Origin: Pirellulaceae bacterium
GTDB lineage: Bacteria; Planctomycetota; Planctomycetia; Pirellulales; Pirellulaceae
Length of the DNA stretch: 9,425 nucleotides
Reading direction: 5' to 3'
Assembly (NCBI GenBank): GCA_020846515.1
Contig: JADLDX010000834.1
Coordinates: 1 to 9,425, forward strand
Position 1 is the stretch's first letter. Each line of letters opens with the position of its first letter. Made by a program: the position numbers and the translations under genes. A model generated the notes under the pieces. The model had not been told where the DNA came from. It did not search any database and was given only the letters and a program-made list of their open reading frames with translations. Positions 1 through 7,531 of the stretch are shown in pieces.

Positions 1-72
1 AGATGGGTCCAAGCCATCGAAAAGCTCGCCAAGCACCTTTCCGAGTCTCGCCACCTTCATGTGCGTGACTGA
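1..72 (+). CDS. C-terminal end of an unidentified protein (partial)
   Basis: The first 23 codons of the window read openly in frame 1 and stop at TGA 70-72. The peptide starts RWVQAIEKLAKHL and ends HLHVRD, which looks like an amphipathic helix followed by a polar tail, as is common at a protein C-terminus. The rest of the gene lies upstream of the window, so no function can be named. It converges on the membrane protein gene of the - strand and their stop ends overlap by 16 bases (57-72). The alternative is chance: 23 open codons alone are weak evidence, but the helix-like composition and the tail-to-tail fit make a real gene end likely. Confidence 0.5.
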   Translation, partial: RWVQAIEKLAKHLSESRHLHVRD

Positions 73-548
73 AAGAACGCCACCCAATAAAAAGCGTTCC
101 AAGACTTTTGCAGCGAGGCTACCCCCTCTGGACAGGATACGAGCAACACTCCATGAGCAATTGCCAGCAGCAAGTTGATGCCCAAATAAGTTTTGAATGC
201 ACGCGGACCACCGGCTTTCGCTAACGTCCAAGCATAAAAGACCGCTCCCGACGCTCGCGTCAGTACCGCAGCCACAACGCTCCAAGCCTGCTCAACCGGC
301 CCCAATGCCGTCACCAAGTAAAATATGGCCAGCGCAACGAGACACACTCCAGCTAACCGCATGAGTATCAAGGTCGCCTGTGTCTGAGCATGCCCCTCAT
401 CACCCAAAACCATGCCTAAATCCTGGGCACTCTTCTTCGGTCGACAAAAAAAATTCCACGCACCGAAGAGATTGATACCGACCCCAATGAACAAACTTAT
501 CGATAGCCAGAACTCGCACGTTTGAAGCATTGAGAGTATCAGGCTCAT
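57..548 (-). CDS. Small four-helix membrane protein of unknown function
   Basis: A 163-residue protein that is mostly hydrophobic. Four likely membrane helices are visible: about residues 11-33, 61-83, 86-109 and 118-139. A charged loop (around residues 36-56, with RPKKS and the acidic DEGH) separates helices 1 and 2. There is no cleavable signal peptide, no cysteine pair pattern and no catalytic motif that I recognise; it could be a small inner-membrane protein of a DUF family. The ATG at 548 is the longest choice; a second ATG at codon 7 (530) is possible, and neither has a clear Shine-Dalgarno site. The gene is divergent from the large kinase gene (112-base spacer) and overlaps the end of the + strand gene at the window start. 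Confidence 0.75.
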   Translation of the reverse strand: MSLILSMLQTCEFWLSISLFIGVGINLFGAWNFFCRPKKSAQDLGMVLGDEGHAQTQATLILMRLAGVCLVALAIFYLVTALGPVEQAWSVVAAVLTRASGAVFYAWTLAKAGGPRAFKTYLGINLLLAIAHGVLLVSCPEGVASLQKSWNAFYWVAFFQSRT

Positions 549-557
549 GAAGTACGC

Positions 558-569
558 ACTTTTAAAAGT
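558..569. promoter_or_regulatory. Perfect 12-base AT-rich palindrome upstream of membrane protein gene
   Basis: ACTTTTAAAAGT is a perfect palindrome ending about 10 bases before the start codon of the - strand membrane protein, inside the 112-base divergent spacer (549-660). It may be part of a promoter or an operator, but a 12-base AT-rich palindrome can arise by chance. No confident -35/-10 pair was found for either flanking gene. Confidence 0.25.
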
Positions 570-660
570 AACCCAAGAACAATCCTCGTAACGAAGTCGT
601 ATGCTACAACTCGCTTGGGCCGAGCGTCAATGACTTGCCCTCACAATACAGAAGACGGAA

Positions 661-3600
661 TTGCCGGACGAGCTGCGCGAACATTTTTTTGATTTTGGAA
701 AGCCCAACGTGGAGAACAGCCAGAGACACACTTCAGACGCACAAAGTGATTGGATGGAACGGCTGCTCATCGGCGTGGACGAGTCACTGAAACTGGGCGT
801 TTCACCGGAACTGCTATCCTCCGTTGGTAGCGAACTGGCACCCGCAGATAACCAACGCTTCGAACAGGCCAAACATTGCATCGAACTAATGCACCTGCTC
901 TTTCGTCAGCCCCAGATTACACAGCCCCAAGAACCACCGTTCTTAGATGCACAGGCCAAGTTAGCAGCGCGTGGCGCGAGCGTTAGCTCAACACCTCATG
1001 CTACACCGCCGAATTCCGCCAAACCGTTCCAGAACTCTCCGCGGTATCAAGTGCTGCGAGTATTAGGTGCCGGCGCCATGGGCGTCGTCTACGAAGTTTT
1101 TGATCAGCAACGTAAGGCATCCGTTGCCTTGAAGCAACTTCGCCAAATCGAGCCGTCCCGAATCCTGCGATTCAAGCAAGAGTTTCGACGTCTATCAAAG
1201 GTTTCCCACGAAAACGTGGTGGCCTTGTTCGAACTAGCTCAAGCCGATGACGACTGGTTCATCACGATGGAGATTGTGAACGGCACCGACTTTTTGTCAG
1301 CCTTGACTCATCGCAATATCCCAACCCTGCTGTCCGACTCAGAGGGTGCTGCTCCGCAGGCACTAAGGCAGCTGTGTGCCCTGTTCACACAATTGGCCGC
1401 TGGCCTGAATGCTCTGCACACGGCCGGCATTCTGCATCGAGACCTTAAACCCAACAATGTGCTGGTAACGCCGGAGGATCATGTCGTCGTCATCGACTTT
1501 GGTCTAGCGACAAGTTTTGATTGGCTGCAATTGCGAGGCGCTCTATTGCATGAGTTTGCTGGTACATACGCTTACATGGCGCCCGAACAAGTTGCCTGTC
1601 AAAGCTTGACGCCCGCGAGCGACTGGTACAGCTTCGGTGTGATGTTTTATCAAGCGCTCACCGGCACCTTGCCTGTCGCGGGGCCACTCTCGCTGCTGAC
1701 CAAGCAGTACCTGCAACCGCCTGGTCTTTTAGAACATCTGCCGGCACTCCCGCCACTCTGGAACGAACTCAGTCAAAGACTGCTCTCACGCGACCCCGGC
1801 GATCGACCGTCGGGCCCTGAGGTAGCCGAGCGATTGCACGACCTTCAAAACGCCTTGGATAAGTCGCAGATACACACATCGATCAAGTGGCGACCCACGC
1901 CAGGCTCCACCCAAGAATTCAAAGCGTTTGTAGGTCGCGAAATTGAGCTCGACCATCTTCGCTTGGCCTTTCAAGCGGTTTTGAATGGTCAGCCAACGGT
2001 CGTATCGATTCAAGGCTTATCGGGCATCGGCAAAACGACCTTGGTCGAAAGCTTTCTGAGCGAAGTAGCCGACGAACTTCAACCCGTCATTTTGCGTGGT
2101 CGCTGCCATGAACGCGAATCGCTGCCCTTTAAGACGCTCGATTCGCTGGTCGACTCACTTTGCAGACATCTAAGCCACTGCACGGCTGAACAGTTGCGCG
2201 ACTGGCTGCCGAAAGACTTGCCGCTGCTATGTCGCGTATTCCCAGTTCTTGGCTCGCTAACGACAACCAGACCAACGAACCCGGCAGTCCCCGGTCCTGA
2301 GTCTATACCTGCATCAACGACGGCACCCGACTCAGATCCAGTACTCTTACGTCGCCGCGCGTTTGATGCTCTTCGGGAGTTGCTGTTTGCGTTAGCGGAG
2401 AAGTCGCCTGTAGTGATCTTTATCGACGACCTGCAATGGGGCGACGTCCCCGGTGCGAACGTATTGGCCGATCTGCTTGCCTCCGCGCGCAGGGCGAAGC
2501 TGCTGCTGATCTTGGCATTTCGTGACGAGCAGACCAGCGGTAACGCATGCTTGAACAGTCTACAGTTACATCGCTTACCCACACTGCACAATCTGTCCGG
2601 CGTTGGAGATGAGCCCAAAGTGACAGGGCACTTTGCCAAATGCAATATCGCATTAGGGCCATTATCGCCAGCCGACTCAGCCCGCCTGGCCACGGATTTA
2701 CTGGTGGCTTACCAAACCATCCCCGATGACTACGACCAGCGCATCGGCCAGCCCTTAGAGCGATCTGCCTCTGAGCCTCTTCAAGAACTGATCGCCGCGG
2801 AGTCGGGAGGCATGCCATTTTATGTGCAAGAACTGGTGAGACATGCCATTGGCTCTCAACCAACGGATCATAAGACGACCGCAGAGGTCGGCGGAGAAAA
2901 AGTGTCATTGAGCAGCGTGCTGCGCGATCGCATTGATTCTCTCCCTGATAACGCTCGAGAATTAGTTTCCATGGTGGCCGTTGCAGGGCAGCCTGTGCCG
3001 CTCGAACTGGTGTGCGACGCGATTGGCGTGCGCACAGTTGACGAGCGGCAGATACATCAACTGTGCGTCAACCGCTGGCTGCGTTCGGATCGCGACACCC
3101 TGCAACACAAGGTGACGGTCTTTCATGACCGCATTGGTGAAAGCATTGTTTCAGCTTTACCGCAGGCACAGCGGCAGTTGATGCACACCAATTTGGCCCT
3201 ATCGCTTGAGAAATCTGCGTCCACGCCGCCTGAAACACTGGCGTATCATTTTGATGCGGGCAATCAGCCCCAACTCGCTGGCCAGTATCTCCAGTTGGCT
3301 GGCAAGAACGCGCAAAAAGTGTTTGCTTTTGAAAAAGCCATTGAACACTATCGCCGCGCCCTTGAGTTATCACCGTCGCCTGAAGTCGCTTATGAGTTAA
3401 TGCGTTCGCTTGGCGAAGCATGCAGCCAAGCAGGGCGTGGCGGCGAAGCCGCCGAAGCACTCTTGAGTGCCGCCGCAGTTGCTCCGCCAGCCGACGCACT
3501 CGAACTGCGGCTCGCAGCGGCTCGGCAATATTGCATCAGTGGCTACACGGATGAAGGTCGCTTGTTGGTCAGAGCTGTCCTGGCAAGTAACGGCATGTAC

Positions 3601-4845
3601 TTTCCCAAGCAGTTCCTGGTATTGGTCGGCTCATTGATCTATCAAAGGTTTCGCTTGGGATTGCAAGGCCTGAAAATTTCCCTGCGTCAGGAAGCGCAAG
3701 GTTCGCGTTATGAACTGCAACGCATTGATGTCATGTGGTCCGCCGTTTCAGGTCTTTCCTTTCAGGAGCCGGTGGCCGTCGCAGCCCTGCATACTCAGGG
3801 CCTGCGAGCGGCGCTCGCCGCAGGTGAACCCAAACGCCTGGCCCGAGCGCTGTCGCTTGAATCTATTTTATCGGCGACACCTGGTCCAAAGACGAATGAT
3901 CGTGTGCAAAAGCTGCTGGGCTTAGCCACTGAATTTGCTGCATCCAGTTCGGATTCTGATACTCTGGGCATGCTGCATTTGGCCAAAGGGGGCACGGCAT
4001 TTTTGCAAGTTCGTATGCCTGATGCACTGCCTTCACTGATCGAAGCCGAGAGACTATTCTCGTCCAGTATTCCCAAAGCCTGGTGGGAACTCACCACAGC
4101 CCGCTCCTTGCTCGCTTGGGCCTACATGCATATAGGTGACTTCTGTTCCCTCAAGCGTTGCATCGATCTCTATCAACTAGATGCCCAAGAGAGAGGCGAT
4201 CTATTCTTGTTATCCAGCATCAGCAGTGCTGGTATGCCTCAATTGCAGTTGGCAGCCAATCAACCCGATTTAGCGCAAGCCGGGCTGAATCGTTTAGAGG
4301 AGATCGTGCCCTACAAACAATTCCAGCAGCGGCACGTATCCATGCTTTACTCGCAAGCTCAAATCGATTTGTATCGAGGAGAGGGCTTAGCTTCCTGGCG
4401 GCGAATTGTGGAGAATTGGTCGCTATTTCGCAATTCCATGCAACTGCAAAATCAGTTTGCACGTGTGAGCCTGATCGATCTGAGATCGCGCTGTGCAGTC
4501 CTCGAGTTTAAGCTCAGTGGTGATCGCTATTTTCTGCGTTACGCCTTGGGCGATCTCAAGCGACTCAAGCGAGAAATTGGCACGTGGGTCCAACCCTTCA
4601 TTCACCGTTTACAAGCCGTGATCTTCGAAGCTCAATCACGTTTCCAAGAGTCAGAAGTGTCGTTGAGTAAAGCCAGCGAGAACTTTTATCGAATCGGATT
4701 TCGAGCCTGCGCTGCCGCAGCCGAGCGTCGTCGAGGGCAACTAATGAACAACACAGCGGGCCAGCGGTTGGTCGAGCAGGGAGAAGCGTACTTGCGAGCC
4801 CAGGGCATCGTGGACGTGGATGCATTTCAGCGCGTGTTGTGTTAG
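661..4845 (+). CDS. PknK-like Ser/Thr protein kinase fused to AAA/STAND ATPase and TPR-like solenoid
   Basis: A 1394-residue cytoplasmic signalling protein. The kinase domain spans about residues 129-397: glycine loop GAGAMG 136-141, ATP lysine K158 (VALK), helix-C glutamate E174, catalytic loop HRDLKPNN 259-266 (D261), DFG 279-281, APE 307-309, D321 and R382. All key residues are present, so it should be an active RD-type kinase. A KAFVGRE boundary (421-427) opens a signalling ATPase with Walker A GLSGIGKTT 452-460 and Walker B VVIFIDD 584-590; a Pro/Thr-rich insert lies at 531-560. From about 871 the protein is helical and TPR-like, best at 873-906 (FEKAIEHYRRALELSP). Unlike LuxR-type relatives it shows no C-terminal HTH, and it has no membrane helix, GAF or histidine kinase part. 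By family knowledge (M. tuberculosis PknK and similar), the ATPase and repeats act as a regulated sensor or scaffold; the substrate is unknown. The TTG at 661 is the first start after a stop at 631; ATG 754 (codon 32) is the alternative. Neither has a strong ribosome site. Confidence 0.93.
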   Translation: MPDELREHFFDFGKPNVENSQRHTSDAQSDWMERLLIGVDESLKLGVSPELLSSVGSELAPADNQRFEQAKHCIELMHLLFRQPQITQPQEPPFLDAQAKLAARGASVSSTPHATPPNSAKPFQNSPRYQVLRVLGAGAMGVVYEVFDQQRKASVALKQLRQIEPSRILRFKQEFRRLSKVSHENVVALFELAQADDDWFITMEIVNGTDFLSALTHRNIPTLLSDSEGAAPQALRQLCALFTQLAAGLNALHTAGILHRDLKPNNVLVTPEDHVVVIDFGLATSFDWLQLRGALLHEFAGTYAYMAPEQVACQSLTPASDWYSFGVMFYQALTGTLPVAGPLSLLTKQYLQPPGLLEHLPALPPLWNELSQRLLSRDPGDRPSGPEVAERLHDLQNALDKSQIHTSIKWRPTPGSTQEFKAFVGREIELDHLRLAFQAVLNGQPTVVSIQGLSGIGKTTLVESFLSEVADELQPVILRGRCHERESLPFKTLDSLVDSLCRHLSHCTAEQLRDWLPKDLPLLCRVFPVLGSLTTTRPTNPAVPGPESIPASTTAPDSDPVLLRRRAFDALRELLFALAEKSPVVIFIDDLQWGDVPGANVLADLLASARRAKLLLILAFRDEQTSGNACLNSLQLHRLPTLHNLSGVGDEPKVTGHFAKCNIALGPLSPADSARLATDLLVAYQTIPDDYDQRIGQPLERSASEPLQELIAAESGGMPFYVQELVRHAIGSQPTDHKTTAEVGGEKVSLSSVLRDRIDSLPDNARELVSMVAVAGQPVPLELVCDAIGVRTVDERQIHQLCVNRWLRSDRDTLQHKVTVFHDRIGESIVSALPQAQRQLMHTNLALSLEKSASTPPETLAYHFDAGNQPQLAGQYLQLAGKNAQKVFAFEKAIEHYRRALELSPSPEVAYELMRSLGEACSQAGRGGEAAEALLSAAAVAPPADALELRLAAARQYCISGYTDEGRLLVRAVLASNGMYFPKQFLVLVGSLIYQRFRLGLQGLKISLRQEAQGSRYELQRIDVMWSAVSGLSFQEPVAVAALHTQGLRAALAAGEPKRLARALSLESILSATPGPKTNDRVQKLLGLATEFAASSSDSDTLGMLHLAKGGTAFLQVRMPDALPSLIEAERLFSSSIPKAWWELTTARSLLAWAYMHIGDFCSLKRCIDLYQLDAQERGDLFLLSSISSAGMPQLQLAANQPDLAQAGLNRLEEIVPYKQFQQRHVSMLYSQAQIDLYRGEGLASWRRIVENWSLFRNSMQLQNQFARVSLIDLRSRCAVLEFKLSGDRYFLRYALGDLKRLKREIGTWVQPFIHRLQAVIFEAQSRFQESEVSLSKASENFYRIGFRACAAAAERRRGQLMNNTAGQRLVEQGEAYLRAQGIVDVDAFQRVLC

Positions 4846-5211
4846 CCGTGAGGTGGGTTGCGAGGTTAAAACACGCAAGAGTTGTATTCACTCCACGCGG
4901 TGACAGATGCCTCTCGAAAACAATTCGCGCGACGGTAGTAGCAAATTGACGGCATTTTCCTACTCGTACTCAGCCTCAGGCGGTACTCGTACTCGAATGG
5001 CAGCACCAATAAAGTACGAGTAGGAGAACCGTTTCACTGAGTACGAGTACGATTTTGAAGAAACCATCACCGGCGATCAGCGAGAAGTGTCAATTTTGGC
5101 CTGCGTATGCAGGCTGGAAATGATAGCTGCTGGTTGCTGGTTCAAAGTGAAGACCATGCTGGTTCCATCACGACCTGGCTGTAAAAACGATGCACGGACG
5201 CGTCCATGTGC
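4846..5211. other. Gene-free convergent spacer
   Basis: These 366 bases lie between the stop of the kinase gene (+) and the stop of the toxin-like gene (-). I see no credible gene: the - strand frame at 5142-5462 has shadow-like composition (rich in Lys, Arg, Ser, Cys) and mostly overlaps the toxin-like gene. The spacer holds the GTACTC inverted repeat cluster (4958-5051) and a short perfect hairpin at 5099-5114 (GCCTGC, loop GTAT, GCAGGC). That hairpin has no T-run on either strand, so it is at most a weak terminator. Transcription from both sides ends here, so the larger inverted repeats may serve as a two-way stop. Confidence 0.6.
4958..5051. repeat. Cluster of inverted GTACTC/GAGTAC repeats
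   Basis: Four short elements built from the hexamer GTACTC alternate in orientation. TCCTACTCGTACT (4958-4970) is the exact reverse complement of AGTACGAGTAGGA (5013-5025). GTACTCGTACTCG (4983-4995) faces GAGTACGAGTACG (5039-5051), with 12 matching bases between one and the reverse complement of the other. The nested arms could fold into a cruciform or RNA hairpins. The element sits wholly between the ends of two convergent genes. Repeats of this kind are, to my recollection, frequent between planctomycete genes; their role is not known to me. Confidence 0.75.
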
Positions 5212-6519
5212 TTATCTACCGTGATTTTGTAGGGCGTTAATAACGCCTTGCGTTCGCGCGGCCTGAATTTGGGTTTCAGTGATGATCTGCACGCCTTTGA
5301 TTTCGCTGAGATTGGGAATGAACACTTGAATTTTGTCCATACCTCCCACATAGACGCTACCTTGGCTACCAACTGGGCCATAGTAGACTTTGGTGCCGGC
5401 AGGAATTCGCACCGCCAATACAATTTCCGCTGAGGAGCTGCCGGTAAACACGCCATCGACATCTATCCAGAAGTGCTTCAAGGCGCTATCGATTCTAGCG
5501 ATAGCTCCGCTGGGCGGTGGAGTGGGTGCGAACCAGCGTCCGATAGAGGTGGGCAATTTAGTCGCTGTGTTTCCAGCTGCACCGATGGTCACCACAGTGG
5601 CAGCGCCGGGTTGAGCTCGATAGAGTACGGTCGGCTTGGTCAGTATCATCTCGTTATACTTACCACCTATAAAGTTTCCGGCCGCCGATCGCCTCATCGC
5701 GTCAACAGTCGCGGTTGGCCCAGGAGCCAACGGGCCTGGATTGTTGATCATGTCATACGTGTAAGAGCGTATATTGGCAGGTACAAATTCGACCGCGTTC
5801 TCAATGCTGGCTGACATGCCGAATTTTTCTGCCAACCGGCGATAGTTGGCCAATAACCATTCGCGAAGTTTGGGCGCGGACCTGAACAATCGCGATTCGG
5901 AGAGTTCCCGAATGGCCGCGGAAACCTTGGCATCGCTAGCCGCTTTCAGCAGATAGATCACCATGGCTTGGAGAACCAGCCGAAAAAAGATACCCACACC
6001 TTCAGCGAATTCGTTGGCCGCGGCATCAATGCTCTGACTATCACCACAGGAGTACCATGCGATTCTGCAGCCGCGTCCAAAGGCATCCATAACCTGATCA
6101 ATACGCTCGATCACATAATAGGCCAGAAAGCCTATGCCCAGATAGTTGAGCAACAGGATACCCACTTGAAAGCCAATCGCGGCTCCAGGCGCTGCACCTA
6201 CTCCACCAAAAAACGCACCAATCGTGCCACCGATGACCGTCGTGGCCATCAAACCCGCCAACGCAATCAGCAAACCGGGCACCAAGCCATCGACCAGCAT
6301 CTGAAACTCTTCACCCGTATGCCGTCGAATCGCCGGACCAGTTTTCTGCTCCGCGGCCAGTATGGCGCGCCGCAACTGATCGACTCGGTCCAGCAGGTCA
6401 GGATGACTCGTGGCACACAAGTAGCCAGATGGTTCACTGCGACTAAGGACGTGGGTCCCATCATGAATCGAAGTGGGATGGCGATCTTGATTCAGCGGTC
6501 CTGCCACTCGCGAAGGCAT
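5212..6519 (-). CDS. Toxin-like protein with glycine-zipper membrane segment and putative NAD-using C-terminal domain
   Basis: A protein of 435 residues from the ATG at 6519. An N-terminal region without a signal peptide (1-75) is followed by a long hydrophobic, Gly/Ala-rich segment at about 79-137 (GGTIGAFFGGVGAAPGAAIG), typical of glycine zippers, and a second hydrophobic helix at 175-194. This layout resembles DUF6861-like regions of secreted polymorphic toxins; that name is from memory. The C-terminal part (about 295-410) has LYR (299-301), GRWFAP (327-332), a Trp at 351, IPAGTKVYYG (372-381), then QGSVYVGG ending at 393 and Q398. A YR, a G-x-[WF] strand and a GG followed by Q/E are the order seen in ADP-ribosyltransferase and TNT-type NADase toxins, so an NAD-using enzyme is my inference, not proven. 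Codons are open upstream to TTG 6600, but that start lies inside a palindromic repeat; the ATG has a modest GGTGA four bases before it. No immunity gene is visible nearby. It is on the same strand as the response regulator, 227 bases downstream. Confidence 0.8.
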   Translation of the reverse strand: MPSRVAGPLNQDRHPTSIHDGTHVLSRSEPSGYLCATSHPDLLDRVDQLRRAILAAEQKTGPAIRRHTGEEFQMLVDGLVPGLLIALAGLMATTVIGGTIGAFFGGVGAAPGAAIGFQVGILLLNYLGIGFLAYYVIERIDQVMDAFGRGCRIAWYSCGDSQSIDAAANEFAEGVGIFFRLVLQAMVIYLLKAASDAKVSAAIRELSESRLFRSAPKLREWLLANYRRLAEKFGMSASIENAVEFVPANIRSYTYDMINNPGPLAPGPTATVDAMRRSAAGNFIGGKYNEMILTKPTVLYRAQPGAATVVTIGAAGNTATKLPTSIGRWFAPTPPPSGAIARIDSALKHFWIDVDGVFTGSSSAEIVLAVRIPAGTKVYYGPVGSQGSVYVGGMDKIQVFIPNLSEIKGVQIITETQIQAARTQGVINALQNHGR

Positions 6520-6585
6520 GATTTCACCAACTGGGTAAAAGGGCAATGCTGTGAAGGATTTTTGCTCGTGAAACCCGGCATTTGT

Positions 6586-6655
6586 AGCGGTTGGGCGCAA
6601 GCCCTCCGGTTCCTATAACTACCGGGATATACCGGACGGCTTGCGCCGTTCCGCT
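6586..6655. repeat. Large palindromic intergenic repeat (25-base arms, 20-base loop)
   Basis: The left arm 6586-6610 contains GCGCAAGCCCTCCGGT, and the right arm 6631-6655 contains ACCGGACGGCTTGCGC. The arms pair at 21 of 25 positions, with one mismatch in the inner 16 bases and three clustered in the outer part; the loop is 6611-6630. Such a hairpin is stable in DNA or RNA. It lies between the response regulator and the toxin-like gene and could be a REP-like mobile palindrome or a terminator, although no T-run follows on the - strand. A similar GC-rich palindrome is, as I recall, frequent in Pirellulaceae genomes; only a genome scan could confirm that here. Confidence 0.8.
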
Positions 6656-6700
6656 TCTAAAATGCTTCACAGCGTTGGGGTAAAGGGGGAAGGGTACAAA

Positions 6701-6735
6701 CTTCAGGCTTCAGGCTTCAGGCTTCAGGCTTCAGG
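6701..6735. repeat. Tandem heptamer repeat, five copies of CTTCAGG
   Basis: Five perfect, directly adjacent copies of CTTCAGG (CCTGAAG on the - strand) fill 6701-6735. The array begins 11 bases beyond the stop codon of the response regulator in its 3' direction. The unit length of seven and the perfect copies point to replication slippage; copy number probably varies between strains. It is outside coding sequence, so a copy change would not shift a frame. Confidence 0.9.
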
Positions 6736-6746
6736 TGTCAGCTTGA

Positions 6747-7397
6747 TCATTTCTGGCTCAGCAACCAAGTCACGGCGTGGCGAGCCAACTCGGGCGCCGT
6801 AGTAATACCTAACTTTCGCTTGATGTTTTCGCGATGGGTATCGATGGTGTGCGTACTCAAGAATAACTGATCTGCAATGGAGCCGCTGGACATTCCTTCG
6901 CCAATCAATCGGAAAACCTCCAGTTCGCGAGTGCTCAATCGGGTGATGGGGTCTTCTGTTTCTTTGTTGCCGTCCAGAGAGATGGTCAGCAAGTGTTCAG
7001 CCAGTGAATTGCTGATATAGCGTTTGCCAGATAGGATGGTGCGTAAAGCTTCAATCAAGTGTTCGCTGGAATCCTGCTTATTCAAGAAGCCGACCGCGCC
7101 GGCACGCAAGCATCGCTCGGCATACAGTCGTTCTTGGAAACCGGTAATCACCAGACTCTTGGTCTGGGGCGAGCATTGCTTGATCGCCCGCAGCAGGGAA
7201 ACGCCATCACCCACTTTCAAGGCGATGTCGATAGTGGCTAAGTTGGGTTTAACTCGCTTGATTAGGGCAACCGCCTCATCTTCAGTCGCAGCCTGGCCGA
7301 CCACCTGGAACTCGGGATACAGCTCCAGCCGCATGGCGATGCCTTCTCGAACCAACGGATGATCGTCCACTATCACGATTGTCTTAGGCGCTGGCAC
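6747..7397 (-). CDS. NarL/FixJ-family response regulator
   Basis: A 216-residue DNA-binding response regulator. The receiver domain (about 5-122) has the acidic pair D11/D12, phosphoacceptor D57 (TIDIAL), T85 (VITGF) and K107 (FLNK), so the phosphorylation site is complete. The usual Pro after the Lys is Gln, a common variant. The LuxR-type HTH spans about 152-212 with LSTRELEVFRLIGEG and the recognition helix around STHTIDTHRENIKRKLG. It starts at GTG 7397, decided by a clear AAGGAG six bases upstream. It is divergent from the FixL-like PAS protein (429-base spacer), its likely partner; targets probably include one or both genes of the divergent pair. The next gene on its strand is the toxin-like protein, behind a hairpin repeat, so co-transcription is uncertain. 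Phosphorylation may come from another kinase, because the neighbouring sensor lacks the His site. Confidence 0.95.
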   Translation of the reverse strand: MPAPKTIVIVDDHPLVREGIAMRLELYPEFQVVGQAATEDEAVALIKRVKPNLATIDIALKVGDGVSLLRAIKQCSPQTKSLVITGFQERLYAERCLRAGAVGFLNKQDSSEHLIEALRTILSGKRYISNSLAEHLLTISLDGNKETEDPITRLSTRELEVFRLIGEGMSSGSIADQLFLSTHTIDTHRENIKRKLGITTAPELARHAVTWLLSQK

Positions 7398-7403
7398 GTT
7401 GCA

Positions 7404-7409
7404 CTCCTT
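7404..7409 (-). promoter_or_regulatory. Ribosome binding site of the response regulator gene
   Basis: On the - strand the sequence reads AAGGAG, then six bases, then GTG. It is the only strong Shine-Dalgarno site at a gene start in the window, and it fixes the GTG at 7397 as the start. Confidence 0.85.
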
Positions 7410-7514
7410 GGTCGAAGAAGGCGTCAGCGATGACTTCCGCCAAACAATCCCTCATACACCCCGTAGTTTAATCGTTTATGGCTGGGGGTCGAAGTGCATG
7501 ACGCGCTGAAAGTT

Positions 7515-7531
7515 ATGGCGGAATCCGCCAT
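7515..7531. promoter_or_regulatory. Candidate operator: 17-base perfect inverted repeat
   Basis: ATGGCGGA and TCCGCCAT flank a single central A, giving eight perfectly paired bases on each side. A one-base centre suits binding by a dimeric HTH protein better than an RNA hairpin, because a one-base loop cannot fold. It lies 118 bases upstream of the response regulator start and about 296 upstream of the PAS gene start. A second imperfect dyad (TCCGA...TCGGA, 7532-7547) follows at once. Binding by the neighbouring NarL-type regulator is an inference. Confidence 0.4.

Noticed and set aside
2079..2908. Long - strand frames (204 and 162 residues) inside the kinase-ATPase gene
   Set aside because: They are shadows of a strongly coding + strand frame, with low-complexity Ser/Arg-rich composition and no recognisable motif.
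5099..5114. Perfect 6-base hairpin considered as a rho-independent terminator
   Set aside because: Neither strand has a T-run after the stem, and the stem is short; it is mentioned only in the spacer entry.
5142..5462. A 106-residue - strand frame overlapping the toxin-like gene's 3' end, considered as an immunity gene
   Set aside because: Its composition is basic and irregular, it lies mostly out of frame over the better coding frame, and no start signal or fold pattern is visible.
6520..6600. Longer toxin-like protein from TTG 6600 (462 residues)
   Set aside because: The start lies in the arm of a palindromic repeat, the added 27 residues show no domain-like pattern, and ATG 6519 has a GGTGA close upstream. 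It remains possible.
6701..6735. Heptamer array considered as a CRISPR-like repeat
   Set aside because: The units are directly adjacent without spacers and are only seven bases long.
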